Below the pieces are notes generated by a model. It searched no databases. It had not been told where the DNA came from and saw only the letters and a list, made by a program, of their open reading frames with translations. Below, piece after piece: positions 12,925-20,947 of a stretch of DNA of 22,463 bases. The first letter of the stretch is position 1, and each line of letters starts with the position of its first letter. Origin of the DNA: JAZDFP01 sp043801445 (lineage in GTDB: Bacteria > Planctomycetota > MHYJ01 > JACQXL01). Both the position numbers and the translations under genes were made by a program. Location: assembly GCA_043801445.1 (NCBI GenBank), contig JAZDMB010000004.1:1-22463 (forward strand), written 5' to 3'.

Positions 12925-15030
12925 ATGTTAGATTATTTATTCTCACCCAAATCTATCGCTGTTATCGGCGCATCAAACAGACCTCTTACGATTGGTTATC
13001 GCATCACTCAGAATCTCAAGGATATCGGTTTTAAGGGACCGATTTATCCGGTTAATCCCAAGGACCCTGAAATAAACGGACTCAAGGCGTATCCTTCCAT
13101 CACCGCTGTCCCTGAAGCCGTTGACCTTGCCCATATCGTGGTAAAAAATACTATGGTGCCGCAGGTTATGGAAGACTGCGGTAAAAAAGGCGTTAAGGCA
13201 GTCATTATTAACACAGCCGGTTTTAAGGAAATCGGCGATGCGGGTATAGAATTAGAGAAACAAATAGTTGAGATAGGCAAGAAATATAATATCCGCATCT
13301 TTGGCCCTAATTGCCAGGGGGTAATGAATACGGATGCCTCCAATCCGGTATATGCCAATTTTACTTTCACCCGAATCAAGCCGGGTTATATTTCCGTCTT
13401 AGCCCAGAGCGGCGGCGTCGGCGAAGTGATTAATCAACGGCTGGCCCAGCTTGATGCGGGTATCAGAATGTATGCCTCTAACGGCAATGCGGCTGATATC
13501 TCTATTCCTGAAATTATGGAATACTGGGGCAAAGACCCTGATACACGGGTTATTATTCTTCATGTAGAGAGCCTGGCTAATCCGCAGGAATTTATCAGGG
13601 TTGCCAAAGAAATAACTTCCCGCAAACCGATACTGGGAATGAAGACAGGCAGGACTGCTATGGGCGCGCGGGCGGTTGCTTCCCATACCGGCAGTTTAAT
13701 GAAGGCCGATACCGCCATAGAAGCCGTATTTAATAAGTGCGGAATTATCTCTTTTAAGAACCAGGAAGAAATCTGCCAGGCGGCGATTGCCTTTGCCTCG
13801 CAACCGATTCCCAAAGGACCCAGAGTGGGCATCCTGACCAATACGGGCGGGCCGGCTATTATCGCCACGGATGAATGTATCGAGGGCGGACTTACTATAT
13901 CCGATATTTCTGATGATACCAAAAAATATCTCAAGGCCAATCTCTTCCCGGAAGCCAGCGTCAATAATCCGGTGGATGTCCTGGCAACGGCCGGACCGAA
14001 AGAATTCGCCATCGCCATAGAAGCATTGCTCAAAGACCGGAATATTGATTCTATTCTCATTAATTTTGTCACGCCGTTCTTTGTTGATTGCGCCGGTGTT
14101 GCCAAGGAAATGTCCGCCAAAGGCGGATCCGCCTCCGGCGGAAAACCTATCATAATCAATTTAATGACCGATAAAAAGCAATGGGCGGAAACGCTGGAGA
14201 TAATCAAATCCAGCGGGATTCCTGCCTACGACCTGGCAGAAACCGCAGCCAAGGCGCTGGTCGCAATGACCAAATACGGGGAGTACAAGAAAAGAATAGA
14301 AAGCCAGAGCATCAAAGTATCAGAGCCTAAAGATATAAACAAAGAAGCAACAAAAGAGATTATCAATAATGCCAGAAAATCGGGCCGGGAATTTCTTTCT
14401 TTGGGCGAAGCATTGGGAGTTCTCTACAACTATAAAATACCTGCTGCCAAATTTGTTATCGCGGACAGAGCCGAGGATATCCTGACTTCTGCCGAGTATG
14501 TCGGTTATCCATTAGTATTAAAATTAGATGCGCCTGATATCATCCATAAAACCGAAAAGGAAGCGGTAATTTTGAATATCACTGCAAAGGAAAAATTGGT
14601 TGAGGCGATTGATAAAATAAAACGAACCACAAATTACGACCCGCGAACAACGAAGTTTATGCTTCAGGAGTATTTAACAGGCGGTCGAGAAGTTATCATC
14701 GGCGCTAACTATATGGAAAATTTGGGGCATCTGATTATGTTCGGATTGGGCGGTATATTTGTCGAGGTCTTAAAGGATGTGGCATTTGCTATCAATCCGC
14801 TAAACCAACCCGAAGCATTACAGATGATTCAATCTATAAAAGGATATAAAATTCTGGAAGGGGTGCGCAATCAAAAGGGCGTTGCTATTGATAAACTCTT
14901 AGAAATCATCCTAAGGACATCTCAACTTTTGAAAGATTGTCCTGAAATTAAGGAATTAGACCTGAATCCCGTGATGCTTTATCCCGAGGCGAATAAATGC
15001 AAGGTAGTGGATGTCAGGATTAAAATATAA
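12925..15030 (+). CDS. Acetate/acyl-CoA ligase, ADP-forming (fused alpha and beta subunits)
   Basis: The 701-residue protein has the order CoA-binding Rossmann domain (about 5-130, SIAVIGASNRP), succinyl-CoA-ligase-like domains (about 150-450) and a C-terminal ATP-grasp domain (about 485-701). The phosphorylated histidine is H254 in ASHTGSL, and the second swinging-loop histidine is probably H541 in IIHKTE. The enzyme interconverts acyl-CoA, ADP and phosphate with acid, CoA and ATP, conserving energy in fermentative metabolism. Substrate breadth cannot be read from sequence. GGAG lies 8 nt before the ATG. Two back-to-back palindromes encode the Gly/Ser-rich segment at about 396-406, and RTTNYDPRTT near 570-580 also looks repeat-derived. 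Confidence 0.94.
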   Translation: MLDYLFSPKSIAVIGASNRPLTIGYRITQNLKDIGFKGPIYPVNPKDPEINGLKAYPSITAVPEAVDLAHIVVKNTMVPQVMEDCGKKGVKAVIINTAGFKEIGDAGIELEKQIVEIGKKYNIRIFGPNCQGVMNTDASNPVYANFTFTRIKPGYISVLAQSGGVGEVINQRLAQLDAGIRMYASNGNAADISIPEIMEYWGKDPDTRVIILHVESLANPQEFIRVAKEITSRKPILGMKTGRTAMGARAVASHTGSLMKADTAIEAVFNKCGIISFKNQEEICQAAIAFASQPIPKGPRVGILTNTGGPAIIATDECIEGGLTISDISDDTKKYLKANLFPEASVNNPVDVLATAGPKEFAIAIEALLKDRNIDSILINFVTPFFVDCAGVAKEMSAKGGSASGGKPIIINLMTDKKQWAETLEIIKSSGIPAYDLAETAAKALVAMTKYGEYKKRIESQSIKVSEPKDINKEATKEIINNARKSGREFLSLGEALGVLYNYKIPAAKFVIADRAEDILTSAEYVGYPLVLKLDAPDIIHKTEKEAVILNITAKEKLVEAIDKIKRTTNYDPRTTKFMLQEYLTGGREVIIGANYMENLGHLIMFGLGGIFVEVLKDVAFAINPLNQPEALQMIQSIKGYKILEGVRNQKGVAIDKLLEIILRTSQLLKDCPEIKELDLNPVMLYPEANKCKVVDVRIKI
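14113..14142. repeat. Twin 15-bp palindromes inside the CoA ligase gene
   Basis: TCCGCCAAAGGCGGA (14113-14127) and TCCGCCTCCGGCGGA (14128-14142) are adjacent, each a perfect 6-bp stem with a 3-nt loop. They are read in frame as a Gly/Ser/Ala/Lys-rich peptide, with no loss of frame. Confidence 0.85.
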
Positions 15031-15048
15031 CTCAAATAATTAAGTAAG

Positions 15049-15078
15049 CGGATTAAACTGATTTATCCGATTAATCCG
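15049..15078. repeat. Inverted repeat between convergent genes
   Basis: CGGATTA (15049-15055) and TAATCCG (15072-15078). It lies between the CoA ligase and CYTH stop codons. There is no T-run after it, so I do not call it a terminator. Confidence 0.45.
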
Positions 15079-15125
15079 TTAAATCCTGTTGTTAAACACT
15101 TTTGTCCATTGGGGCAGTCGCCGTA

Positions 15126-15569
15126 TCAGCACGGAAGTCCGAAACGGGCTAAGGCGTTATTCTGATAGCGCGGGTCATAAGTAACCTCCCTGCATTTGAG
15201 CCAATCCGGCAGGCGCACCTTTTCACGCCTGTCTTTCAGCTCTACTTCAGCCAGAATCAAGCCTTTGAGTTTGCCATGGAAGATATCCAGTTCGAGCCGA
15301 TTGATTTTGTATCTGGTTTTCTTGATTGTGCCGAGCGAGAATTTTAACAGTTCCCTGGCGTGGAATAATGGAATCGGGTATTCGAATTCCTCGCGGCTTA
15401 AGAGTCCCTTGCCCTTAACGGAAAAAATCGCTTGCCGATTGTCCACGATGCGCACCCGGAGCACCGGTTCATAACTCAGGTAGCCCTGGATAACCTGATA
15501 CCCCTTTCGAGGCAGTTGTTTTTTATCCAGTTTGAGGACCTGATATTTTCTTTCGATTTCAAGCGCCAT
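15126..15569 (-). CDS. CYTH-domain protein (triphosphate tunnel metalloenzyme-like)
   Basis: The 147-residue protein begins MALEIERKY, giving the ExExK signature (E4, E6, K8) of CYTH proteins. It continues with the alternating charged strands expected of the tunnel: LRVRIVD, FSVKGKG, REEFEYPI, RLELDIFHG and LILAEVELKD. Family members hydrolyse inorganic triphosphate or thiamine triphosphate, or make cAMP; short bacterial forms like this are mostly triphosphatases, but the substrate is not evident. The start has a GGGG site about 6 nt upstream. It is the last gene of a minus-strand cluster, separated from the coiled-coil gene by a palindrome. Confidence 0.88.
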   Translation of the reverse strand: MALEIERKYQVLKLDKKQLPRKGYQVIQGYLSYEPVLRVRIVDNRQAIFSVKGKGLLSREEFEYPIPLFHARELLKFSLGTIKKTRYKINRLELDIFHGKLKGLILAEVELKDRREKVRLPDWLKCREVTYDPRYQNNALARFGLPC

Positions 15570-15577
15570 ATTTTGCC

Positions 15578-15642
15578 CCTGCCCGCTTACGCTAAAGCTA
15601 CGTCGGGCAGGCCGGGAACCTGTCGTAGCCTTGGCGCAGTCA
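15578..15642. repeat. GC-rich palindromes between CYTH and coiled-coil genes
   Basis: CCTGCCCG to CGGGCAGG (15578-15611) is a hairpin of the same family as those near 3788, 3946 and 10654. It is followed by a second, weaker one with CCTGTCGTAGCCTTGGCGC. Together they fill most of the 76-nt gap. Confidence 0.65.
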
Positions 15643-15645
15643 GGC

Positions 15646-16080
15646 CTATTTTTCGTCCTTCTTAAGCGGCTCTTCGTATTTTTTCTTCAGATCGCTTATG
15701 TATTTATCGTATATCTGTTTCATTTCGTCTATTTGCTGTTTGAGCTCCTCTATTTGTTTTTTATGAACCTGTTTTACTTCCGCTATTTGATTATCGTAAG
15801 CCTGCTGCAATTCGCCTATGCGTTTTCCCATCCGCTTTGCTTCCGTTATTTGATTATCATACGCCTGCCGCAGTTCGACTATGTATTTTTCACACATCTG
15901 TTTCAGGTCGGTTATGTATTCCTCATACATCTGCTTGCGTTTATCGTCTACCTGAACCACATTATTCCTTTCGCTCTCCAGCAATCTGATTTTATTCTGA
16001 TTGGTTTTGTGGATTGCTATCAAGCATATTACCAGCACTACGATAATAATACTCTGGACTATTAATATAATTCTACTCAT
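15646..16080 (-). CDS. Membrane-anchored coiled-coil protein
   Basis: The 144-residue protein has an N-terminal transmembrane helix (about 3-24, IILIVQSIIIVVLVICLIA) and then a long charged coiled coil (about 30-140) with near-repeats such as QAYDNQI (twice) and spaced Tyr/Lys/Glu heptads. This suggests a short stalk, probably with the coil outside the cytoplasm. I chose ATG 16080, which has GGAGAG 9 nt upstream, over a TTG at 16089. It follows the PPC gene by 29 nt. I do not recognise a family. Confidence 0.75.
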   Translation of the reverse strand: MSRIILIVQSIIIVVLVICLIAIHKTNQNKIRLLESERNNVVQVDDKRKQMYEEYITDLKQMCEKYIVELRQAYDNQITEAKRMGKRIGELQQAYDNQIAEVKQVHKKQIEELKQQIDEMKQIYDKYISDLKKKYEEPLKKDEK

Positions 16081-16109
16081 TTTTATCAACTCTCCTTTTC
16101 CGAATTAAT

Positions 16110-16526
16110 TTATTGTATCAGGTTCAGCCCGATTTCATTGTCAAATGCTCGGCTGATTTTGGTTTTCAGGTCTATCAGAGTAATTTCGCAGGTCACGGCC
16201 ACGGTCGCCTCCTTGAGATGACCTCCGTAGCAAAGCATATCTTCGGCGCTGACGCTGATATGGCTGTGAATCACGATTTCGCCGTCCTTTCCGGTAATAT
16301 TGCCCATTAAGCTGACTATTTCCAGGGCGCCGGCCATCTGCTTGTAGCTGTAATGTTTCTTGACCGGGTCAAAATGAGCCATCTCCACCTGATTTATGGC
16401 GCCGATAGCATTAAAGCAGCCGGACAGGATATTTTCTTTATTGCAGAATTCGGTCAGTTTCTCAATTACCTTCTCGCCTTTGGCCAGCACAATCACCCAA
16501 TTATCACTGCTTTTATGGCATTTCAT
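16110..16526 (-). CDS. PPC/DUF296-domain protein
   Basis: The 138-residue protein is essentially one PPC (DUF296) domain: WVIVLAKGEKVIEKLTEF, SGCFNAIGAINQVEMAHFD, the conserved ALEIVSLMGNI, IHSHISVS with paired histidines, and CYGGHLKEATVAVTCEITL. Bacterial and archaeal stand-alone versions form trimers and often bind metal; their function is unclear, while plants use the domain in AT-hook DNA-binding proteins. The gene lies 2 nt after the stop of the lipoprotein gene, so the two are almost certainly co-transcribed. GGAG sits about 11 nt before the ATG. Confidence 0.9.
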   Translation of the reverse strand: MKCHKSSDNWVIVLAKGEKVIEKLTEFCNKENILSGCFNAIGAINQVEMAHFDPVKKHYSYKQMAGALEIVSLMGNITGKDGEIVIHSHISVSAEDMLCYGGHLKEATVAVTCEITLIDLKTKISRAFDNEIGLNLIQ

Positions 16527-16528
16527 AT

Positions 16529-17314
16529 TTATCGTTTCTCCTCGTCTTTTTTAGTGTCCGGCACAAAACTCAGCGAGAGTTCTATGCCGCATAAATTAGC
16601 TTCGGCTTTTAATAATGTTCCGTCTGTTTTCCGGAATGTGAATTCAACCCAGACGAAAGGCGCGTTATTGTCGGATGCGGTCTTCGGCAAACCAGTTTCC
16701 GGCAGAGTTGTTTTCTGTTTTAATCGGTATCTATAGAACAGTTTTGCGTCGTCAACGACTTCTCTCCAGACAAATGGGTTGCCTAAAAACTTAAGCACGT
16801 CGTTTTGTTTGGGGACCTGGATTTGATTCTTTTCTTTTGACTCGTATGTTCCTTTGGCGCTGTATTCTTTTTTGTTAACCTGCGCATTACCCATGGTTTT
16901 ACATATCGTGATTAGAAATGTCTTGGGCAGAATAACCAGAAACCGCTCCGGCAGATGTATTTCATTAAGCAAATCATCCTTAAATGCCATATCCAGCGAA
17001 ATATCAAAATCGCCTTCGTCGGTTTTATGATTATCGGGATACTGTTTCTCGAAAACATACGTCCATTGCTCATTTTGCTTGGTTTTGTTGCTGATGGTCG
17101 GAGGGGCAAGCATTGTTTTTATATCATCGTTGTAAAGAACCGGTTTGAGGCATATAATTTTGAGTCCTTTTTCTTCATTGACTTGAAAGCAGCGGTCGAA
17201 ATCAGCCAGCTGATTTTGGAATTTAAGAAGCCTCAGATATATACAACCGGGCGCCAGGCATAGGATTAATAAAAGGCTGATATAAATAGCAGCTCGCTTT
17301 AATGTTATGCGCAT
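16529..17314 (-). CDS. Predicted lipoprotein of unknown function
   Basis: The 261-residue protein has a lipoprotein signal: basic start (MRITLKR), hydrophobic core (AAIYISLLLILCL) and lipobox LAPGC with C24 as the modified residue. The mature part is a mixed alpha/beta domain without recognisable motifs and ends in a charged tail (PDTKKDEEKR). It is the first gene of the minus-strand cluster and is divergent from the TPR gene. No clear ribosome site precedes this ATG, but no alternative in-frame ATG precedes the signal peptide. Confidence 0.75.
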   Translation of the reverse strand: MRITLKRAAIYISLLLILCLAPGCIYLRLLKFQNQLADFDRCFQVNEEKGLKIICLKPVLYNDDIKTMLAPPTISNKTKQNEQWTYVFEKQYPDNHKTDEGDFDISLDMAFKDDLLNEIHLPERFLVILPKTFLITICKTMGNAQVNKKEYSAKGTYESKEKNQIQVPKQNDVLKFLGNPFVWREVVDDAKLFYRYRLKQKTTLPETGLPKTASDNNAPFVWVEFTFRKTDGTLLKAEANLCGIELSLSFVPDTKKDEEKR

Positions 17315-17388
17315 GAAAGGTGATATAGTTTATTTTCTTGTTATCTTCTTATCTTATCAAATTTCAGGCATCATGACAATTAACCCTG

Positions 17389-17406
17389 CACATAAAATTT
17401 TATGTG
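17389..17406. promoter_or_regulatory. Perfect 18-bp palindrome in the divergent region
   Basis: CACATAAAATTTTATGTG is a perfect dyad lying 60 nt before the TPR start and about 75 nt from the divergent lipoprotein start. It could be a shared operator, though neighbouring TGTGTTAATCTATGTGG resembles repeat debris. Confidence 0.4.
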
Positions 17407-17429
17407 TTAATCTATGTGGCTTCCCTCTC

Positions 17430-17458
17430 TTGACATCTCCGCCTGGATTTGGTAGTAA
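17430..17458 (+). promoter_or_regulatory. Possible promoter of the TPR gene
   Basis: TTGACA (17430-17435), a 17-nt spacer and a weak TAGTAA (17453-17458). If used, transcription would start almost at the ATG (17466), giving a leaderless mRNA, consistent with the lack of a ribosome site. Confidence 0.3.
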
Positions 17459-17465
17459 AGTCAGT

Positions 17466-18425
17466 ATGAAAAAGTTATTTATCATTTCAATTATAGTAGT
17501 ATTAGTCGGATTAATAATTTTTTGGATAGTAACTATAACCAAAAAGGATGATTCTTATTGGGTAAATGAAGGACTGGCTTTATCTCATTCCCATAAATAC
17601 GAGGAAGCACTCAAAGCATTTGATAAGGCAATAGAACTTAACCCTAAATCGTATGGGGCATGGGTAGATAAAGGAACTGTACTTGCTGATATGAAACGTT
17701 ATGATGAGGCAATTAAGGCATCTGATAAAGCAATAGAACTTGACCCCAATGAATCTGGAGCATGGTTAAACAAAGCAAATGACTTGAAACATTCCGGCCG
17801 TTACGATCAATCACTTAAGTCTTTTGATAAACTCATAGAACTTAAACCTGCTGATGCCTATCCGTGGTTTGAAAAAGGTAGGATATATTACGAGCTAAAC
17901 CAGTTTGATTTAGCACTTCAATTCTATGACAAAGCCATAGAACTTAAGCCTAACGCGGTTTATTATTGGCTTTATAAAGGGACTGTTTTAGATAAATTAG
18001 GTAAATCAGATGAAGCATTAAAATGTTATAATAAAGCAATAGAACTTGGTCCAATGCAAAGCGGCTTTTTCTTAATGGATTTAAGCCGATTTGAAGAATC
18101 ATTAACAGCTTGGATTAAAGCAATAGAGCTTAAACCGAAGGAACCCATGATGTGGATGTGGAAAGGAAAGGTACTTTGCAAATTAGGACGACCTGATGAG
18201 GCAATAGAAGCATTGAATAAAGCTATTGAGATTGACCCAGTAATAGCTAATGCTTTGTCATATGACAAAGCAACCTGCTATGCACTCAAGAATGATAAAG
18301 AAAAAGCTTTTCAGTACTTAAAAAAAGCAGTAGAGCTTAATTCTTATTGGAAAGAAGAAGCCAAGAAGGATAAATCTTTTAAACCACTCTGGGAGGATGA
18401 GGAATTTAAGAAAATAGTGGAATAA
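17466..18425 (+). CDS. Membrane-anchored TPR-repeat protein
   Basis: The 319-residue protein has an N-terminal transmembrane anchor (about 3-25) and then about eight TPR units filling the rest. Each of the best ones follows the pattern W-x-x-x-G, Y/F-D-E-A and KAIEL-x-P. The sixth unit is about six residues short. A C-terminal FKPLWEDEEFKKIVE is typical of TPR-protein ends. The array should form a superhelical scaffold for protein binding. The frame is open to 17307, but that extension overlaps the divergent lipoprotein gene and repeat-like DNA, so I start at ATG 17466. The gene looks more AT-rich than its neighbours, possibly reflecting transfer. Confidence 0.85.
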   Translation: MKKLFIISIIVVLVGLIIFWIVTITKKDDSYWVNEGLALSHSHKYEEALKAFDKAIELNPKSYGAWVDKGTVLADMKRYDEAIKASDKAIELDPNESGAWLNKANDLKHSGRYDQSLKSFDKLIELKPADAYPWFEKGRIYYELNQFDLALQFYDKAIELKPNAVYYWLYKGTVLDKLGKSDEALKCYNKAIELGPMQSGFFLMDLSRFEESLTAWIKAIELKPKEPMMWMWKGKVLCKLGRPDEAIEALNKAIEIDPVIANALSYDKATCYALKNDKEKAFQYLKKAVELNSYWKEEAKKDKSFKPLWEDEEFKKIVE

Positions 18426-18439
18426 AACCACGGAAAACT

Positions 18440-18946
18440 ATGAAAGAATTAAAAGATTTTTCTAAAGAAGAACTGATAGAGTTATTGAAAGATTCGGCTA
18501 AAAACTGGCTGGCGCATGACGGACTCTGGTTTCAGGCCGTGGAAAAGGAATGCGGTATAGATAAAGCCATTAAACTTGATGCCGAAGCCTGGGAACAATT
18601 TACGGTCATCGAAGCCCAGCGAATAATGAAACGGCATAATATCAAACCGAACGGCGGAATCCCAGCCCTTATCCAGGCCTTGAATTTCAGGTTGTATGCG
18701 TATATCAATAAGCAGGAGATTACGGAGGTCAGCAACAGCCGTTGTGTTTTTCGGATGAATGAATGCCGGGTGCAGGAAGCGAGGAAACGGAAAAATCTGC
18801 CTGATTTTCCCTGCAAGCCGGTTGGCCTGGTGGAATATACCAATTTTGCCAGGACGATTGACCCAAGGATAAAGACCAAATGTATTGCCTGCCCGCCTGA
18901 TTCTCACCCGCCGGAATATTGGTGCGCCTGGGAATTCAGTATTTAA
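18440..18946 (+). CDS. DUF6125-like cytosolic protein
   Basis: The 168-residue protein starts with KDFSKEELIELLKDSAKNWLAHDGLWF and carries the conserved blocks ERFTVIEA-like (EQFTVIEAQRIMKRH), VFRMNECRVQEARKRKNLPDFPC and FARTIDPRIKTKCIACPPD. These match my recollection of the DUF6125 family, found in anaerobes. Conserved cysteines (in NEC, FPC and CIAC) suggest metal or redox function, but none is established. It begins 14 nt after the TPR stop, so co-transcription is likely. Only a weak GGA precedes the ATG. Confidence 0.85.
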   Translation: MKELKDFSKEELIELLKDSAKNWLAHDGLWFQAVEKECGIDKAIKLDAEAWEQFTVIEAQRIMKRHNIKPNGGIPALIQALNFRLYAYINKQEITEVSNSRCVFRMNECRVQEARKRKNLPDFPCKPVGLVEYTNFARTIDPRIKTKCIACPPDSHPPEYWCAWEFSI

Positions 18947-18986
18947 TATATGGTTCTCCGCTGCGAAAATTACCGCCTCTCAAGCT

Positions 18987-19733
18987 TTATTCCAAGATGG
19001 GTTTCAGCAGTTGCTGGTAGTTGCAGAAATCACATTCTTCGGTGTAATCGGGGATTTCATCGCTTTCCAGGCATTCTTTGGCTTTTTTAAGTTCCGCCTC
19101 TATCCATTTGTCGTCACCCTGATACGGATGTATTTCTATATCAAATTCCAGCTTGCCATTCAGGCCTTCCCTGTCTTTTTTCCCGTTGCAGTAAACGAAA
19201 TATCCCGTATCAGATACATCAAACCCGTTTTTGCGGAAGAGCCATTGATAAATTTCCATCTGCCGTTTCCAGCCTTTCTGCCACTCGTTATCCAAAGAAA
19301 GCCCGCTTTCTTTTGAGGTTGCTTTGTAATCAACGATATACAGTTTGCCTTCATCGTTTACCCAAACATCATCAATCGCTCCAAAAACCAGAAAGTTGGT
19401 TTCGGCATGAATATGCTGGATACCGGAAAAATTATTGCGCCAGTCTTTGAGTTTTTCATGAGCAAAGGGAATCGCTTTTATACCGTGGCGTTCCATTAAG
19501 GGGTGTATTTCCTTTTTGCTGCGGTAAATATCAAACTCTTTTTTGAGCAAATGGTCAACGGCTGAGTTCAGGGTAAAAGGTAACCCTTCGGGCTGCTTGA
19601 TGCCCCTGCGTAAATTCAGATAAAAACATCTGGGGCATTTAAGGAAATTATCCAGTTTTGTCCGGCTGAATTTAAAATGGTTTGCGGCGCCGGGTTCGTA
19701 TAAATTTTTCTTCCTTGCATGTTTTTCGCTCAT
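18987..19733 (-). CDS. PD-(D/E)XK nuclease-superfamily protein with four-cysteine (Fe-S-type) signature
   Basis: The 248-residue protein has the RecB/Cas4-like order: SRTKLDNFLKCPRCFYL (C33, C36), a helical H61-x-x-x-K-E segment, GAIDDVW with D121, IVDYKAT with D135 and K137 (the D-x-K active site), and QMEIYQWL (motif with Q158). A C-terminal CDFC (C234, C237) follows. The paired cysteines at both ends resemble the Fe-S-stapled nucleases of the AddB/Cas4 group, although the 2+2 arrangement differs from Cas4. It probably acts on DNA ends in repair. No cas or helicase genes are nearby. AAAGG precedes the ATG by 9 nt. Confidence 0.85.
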   Translation of the reverse strand: MSEKHARKKNLYEPGAANHFKFSRTKLDNFLKCPRCFYLNLRRGIKQPEGLPFTLNSAVDHLLKKEFDIYRSKKEIHPLMERHGIKAIPFAHEKLKDWRNNFSGIQHIHAETNFLVFGAIDDVWVNDEGKLYIVDYKATSKESGLSLDNEWQKGWKRQMEIYQWLFRKNGFDVSDTGYFVYCNGKKDREGLNGKLEFDIEIHPYQGDDKWIEAELKKAKECLESDEIPDYTEECDFCNYQQLLKPILE

Positions 19734-19829
19734 ATTAAAATGCCTTTCCAGAGTATTTCCCCGCTCCCCATCAGCTTATATTTTCATGAACTGATTTTTA
19801 GATTATTTCGGTTGTCAAAGCTTCGGGGA

Positions 19830-20798
19830 TTATTTCTTAAAATAGCCCATCAATCTGTAGATAAGTTTTGCAGCGGTAAAATCCGAATAGATGGAATTTT
19901 TAAGCGGGCAGAGCTCTACAACATCAAGCGCGATAACTCTTTTCTTCTGAAATACAGGCCTTAATACATCAAGGACTTCATACCAATTTAATCCGCCGGG
20001 TTCGGGCGTACCAACTGCGGGCATTAATGCCGGGTCAAAGACATCCAAATCTATGGTTACATAAACATCATCTGCAAGAGTATTCAAAATCGTATGAATC
20101 ATATTTTTGTAAGCTTTATGTTTATGCGCAAAGAAAGTTTTGAGTATCGTCTGTCCTTTATTATGCCGGCCCGCACGAATCAGCTGCATACATTCGGGTG
20201 TAAGGTTTCTGATGCCGACCTGCACGATACTTTTAACGCCTGAATCCAATATTCGCTTCATCACGCAAGCATGGTTGTAGATAGAGCCTTCGTATTTTTC
20301 ACGCAGGTCAGAATGGGCATCAAGATGCAGAACTGAGAAACCTGCCCGACTGCCCGTCCGAACGGATGTCCATCCGGGCGGGGTCATCCCAGCCCGAAAG
20401 GCTTGGTCAGGCGGGTTTGCTCGCTTGACTTCCTGATATGCCTTTACTATGGGGTAAGATACGCTGTGTTCTCCGCCCAAAGAAATAAGCACCTGAGACG
20501 GCGTTAATTTCTTAATAAGCAATTTAATATAATTATTTAATGCCGGAATAAATTTTTCCGGTTTAGCATTAAAATCCAGAGGTGGTTTACGAAGAGTGTG
20601 GATACCGTATTTTTTATATGTCTCCTGTCCTAATTCCTCGTCGTATGTTTCCACCTGCGCGGAAGCATCGATTATAGCAGATGGTCCGCTGGACGTGCCT
20701 TTGACATAACTCGTGGTTACATCATAAGGCAGGGGTAATATAACAAATTTCGCCTCTTTTAACGGGGTATTAGGAATACCGAGAAAATTAATGGGCAT
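19830..20798 (-). CDS. speB: Agmatinase/ureohydrolase family enzyme with in-frame palindromic insertion
   Basis: The 322-residue protein is a ureohydrolase with the binuclear manganese site: H111 in GGEHS, D160/H162/D164 in LDAHSD, and D250/D252 (with D255) in IDLDVFDP. Agmatinases release urea from agmatine to give putrescine; related guanidino substrates are possible. Residues about 127-153, between AYQEVKR and FSVLHLDAH, are not expected in this family and are encoded by a GC-rich palindromic repeat (20340-20420). The insertion sits just before the strand leading to the metal site, so it should form a surface loop. There is no strong ribosome site. Confidence 0.9.
   Translation of the reverse strand: MPINFLGIPNTPLKEAKFVILPLPYDVTTSYVKGTSSGPSAIIDASAQVETYDEELGQETYKKYGIHTLRKPPLDFNAKPEKFIPALNNYIKLLIKKLTPSQVLISLGGEHSVSYPIVKAYQEVKRANPPDQAFRAGMTPPGWTSVRTGSRAGFSVLHLDAHSDLREKYEGSIYNHACVMKRILDSGVKSIVQVGIRNLTPECMQLIRAGRHNKGQTILKTFFAHKHKAYKNMIHTILNTLADDVYVTIDLDVFDPALMPAVGTPEPGGLNWYEVLDVLRPVFQKKRVIALDVVELCPLKNSIYSDFTAAKLIYRLMGYFKK
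20340..20420. repeat. Palindromic repeat inserted in frame in speB
   Basis: About 81 nt containing CTGCCCGTCCGAACGG and CATCCGGGCGGGG, then AGCCCGAAAGGCTTGG and TCAGGCGGG. The composition and arms match the intergenic palindromes near 3788, 10654 and 15578. It encodes about 27 Pro/Gly/Arg-rich residues without breaking the frame. Confidence 0.8.
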
Positions 20799-20892
20799 AT
20801 TTTTAGTAAGCTGATTTAACAGATTAATCTGATAATCTCTAATAACATAATTACATTATAAATAACCAGTATAAAATATCAATTTATTTAGT

Positions 20893-20921
20893 TTGACAAT
20901 ACTTGTTTTAATGAGTAAAAA
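20893..20921 (+). promoter_or_regulatory. Possible promoter of the lgt leader
   Basis: TTGACA (20893-20898) with a 17-nt spacer to TAAAAA (20916-20921). The -35 is perfect and the -10 poor. It would give a leader of about 170 nt before lgt. Confidence 0.35.
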
Positions 20922-20947
20922 CCTTTAAATATAAAATTGATTGGGTA

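Noticed and set aside
15031..15125. Terminator between the CoA ligase and CYTH genes
   Set aside because: There is an inverted repeat (15049-15078) but no following T-run on either strand, and the sequence resembles repeat debris.
17307..17465. N-terminal extension of the TPR protein
   Set aside because: It overlaps the divergent lipoprotein start and runs through repeat-like and promoter-like DNA; the product from 17466 begins with a normal membrane anchor.
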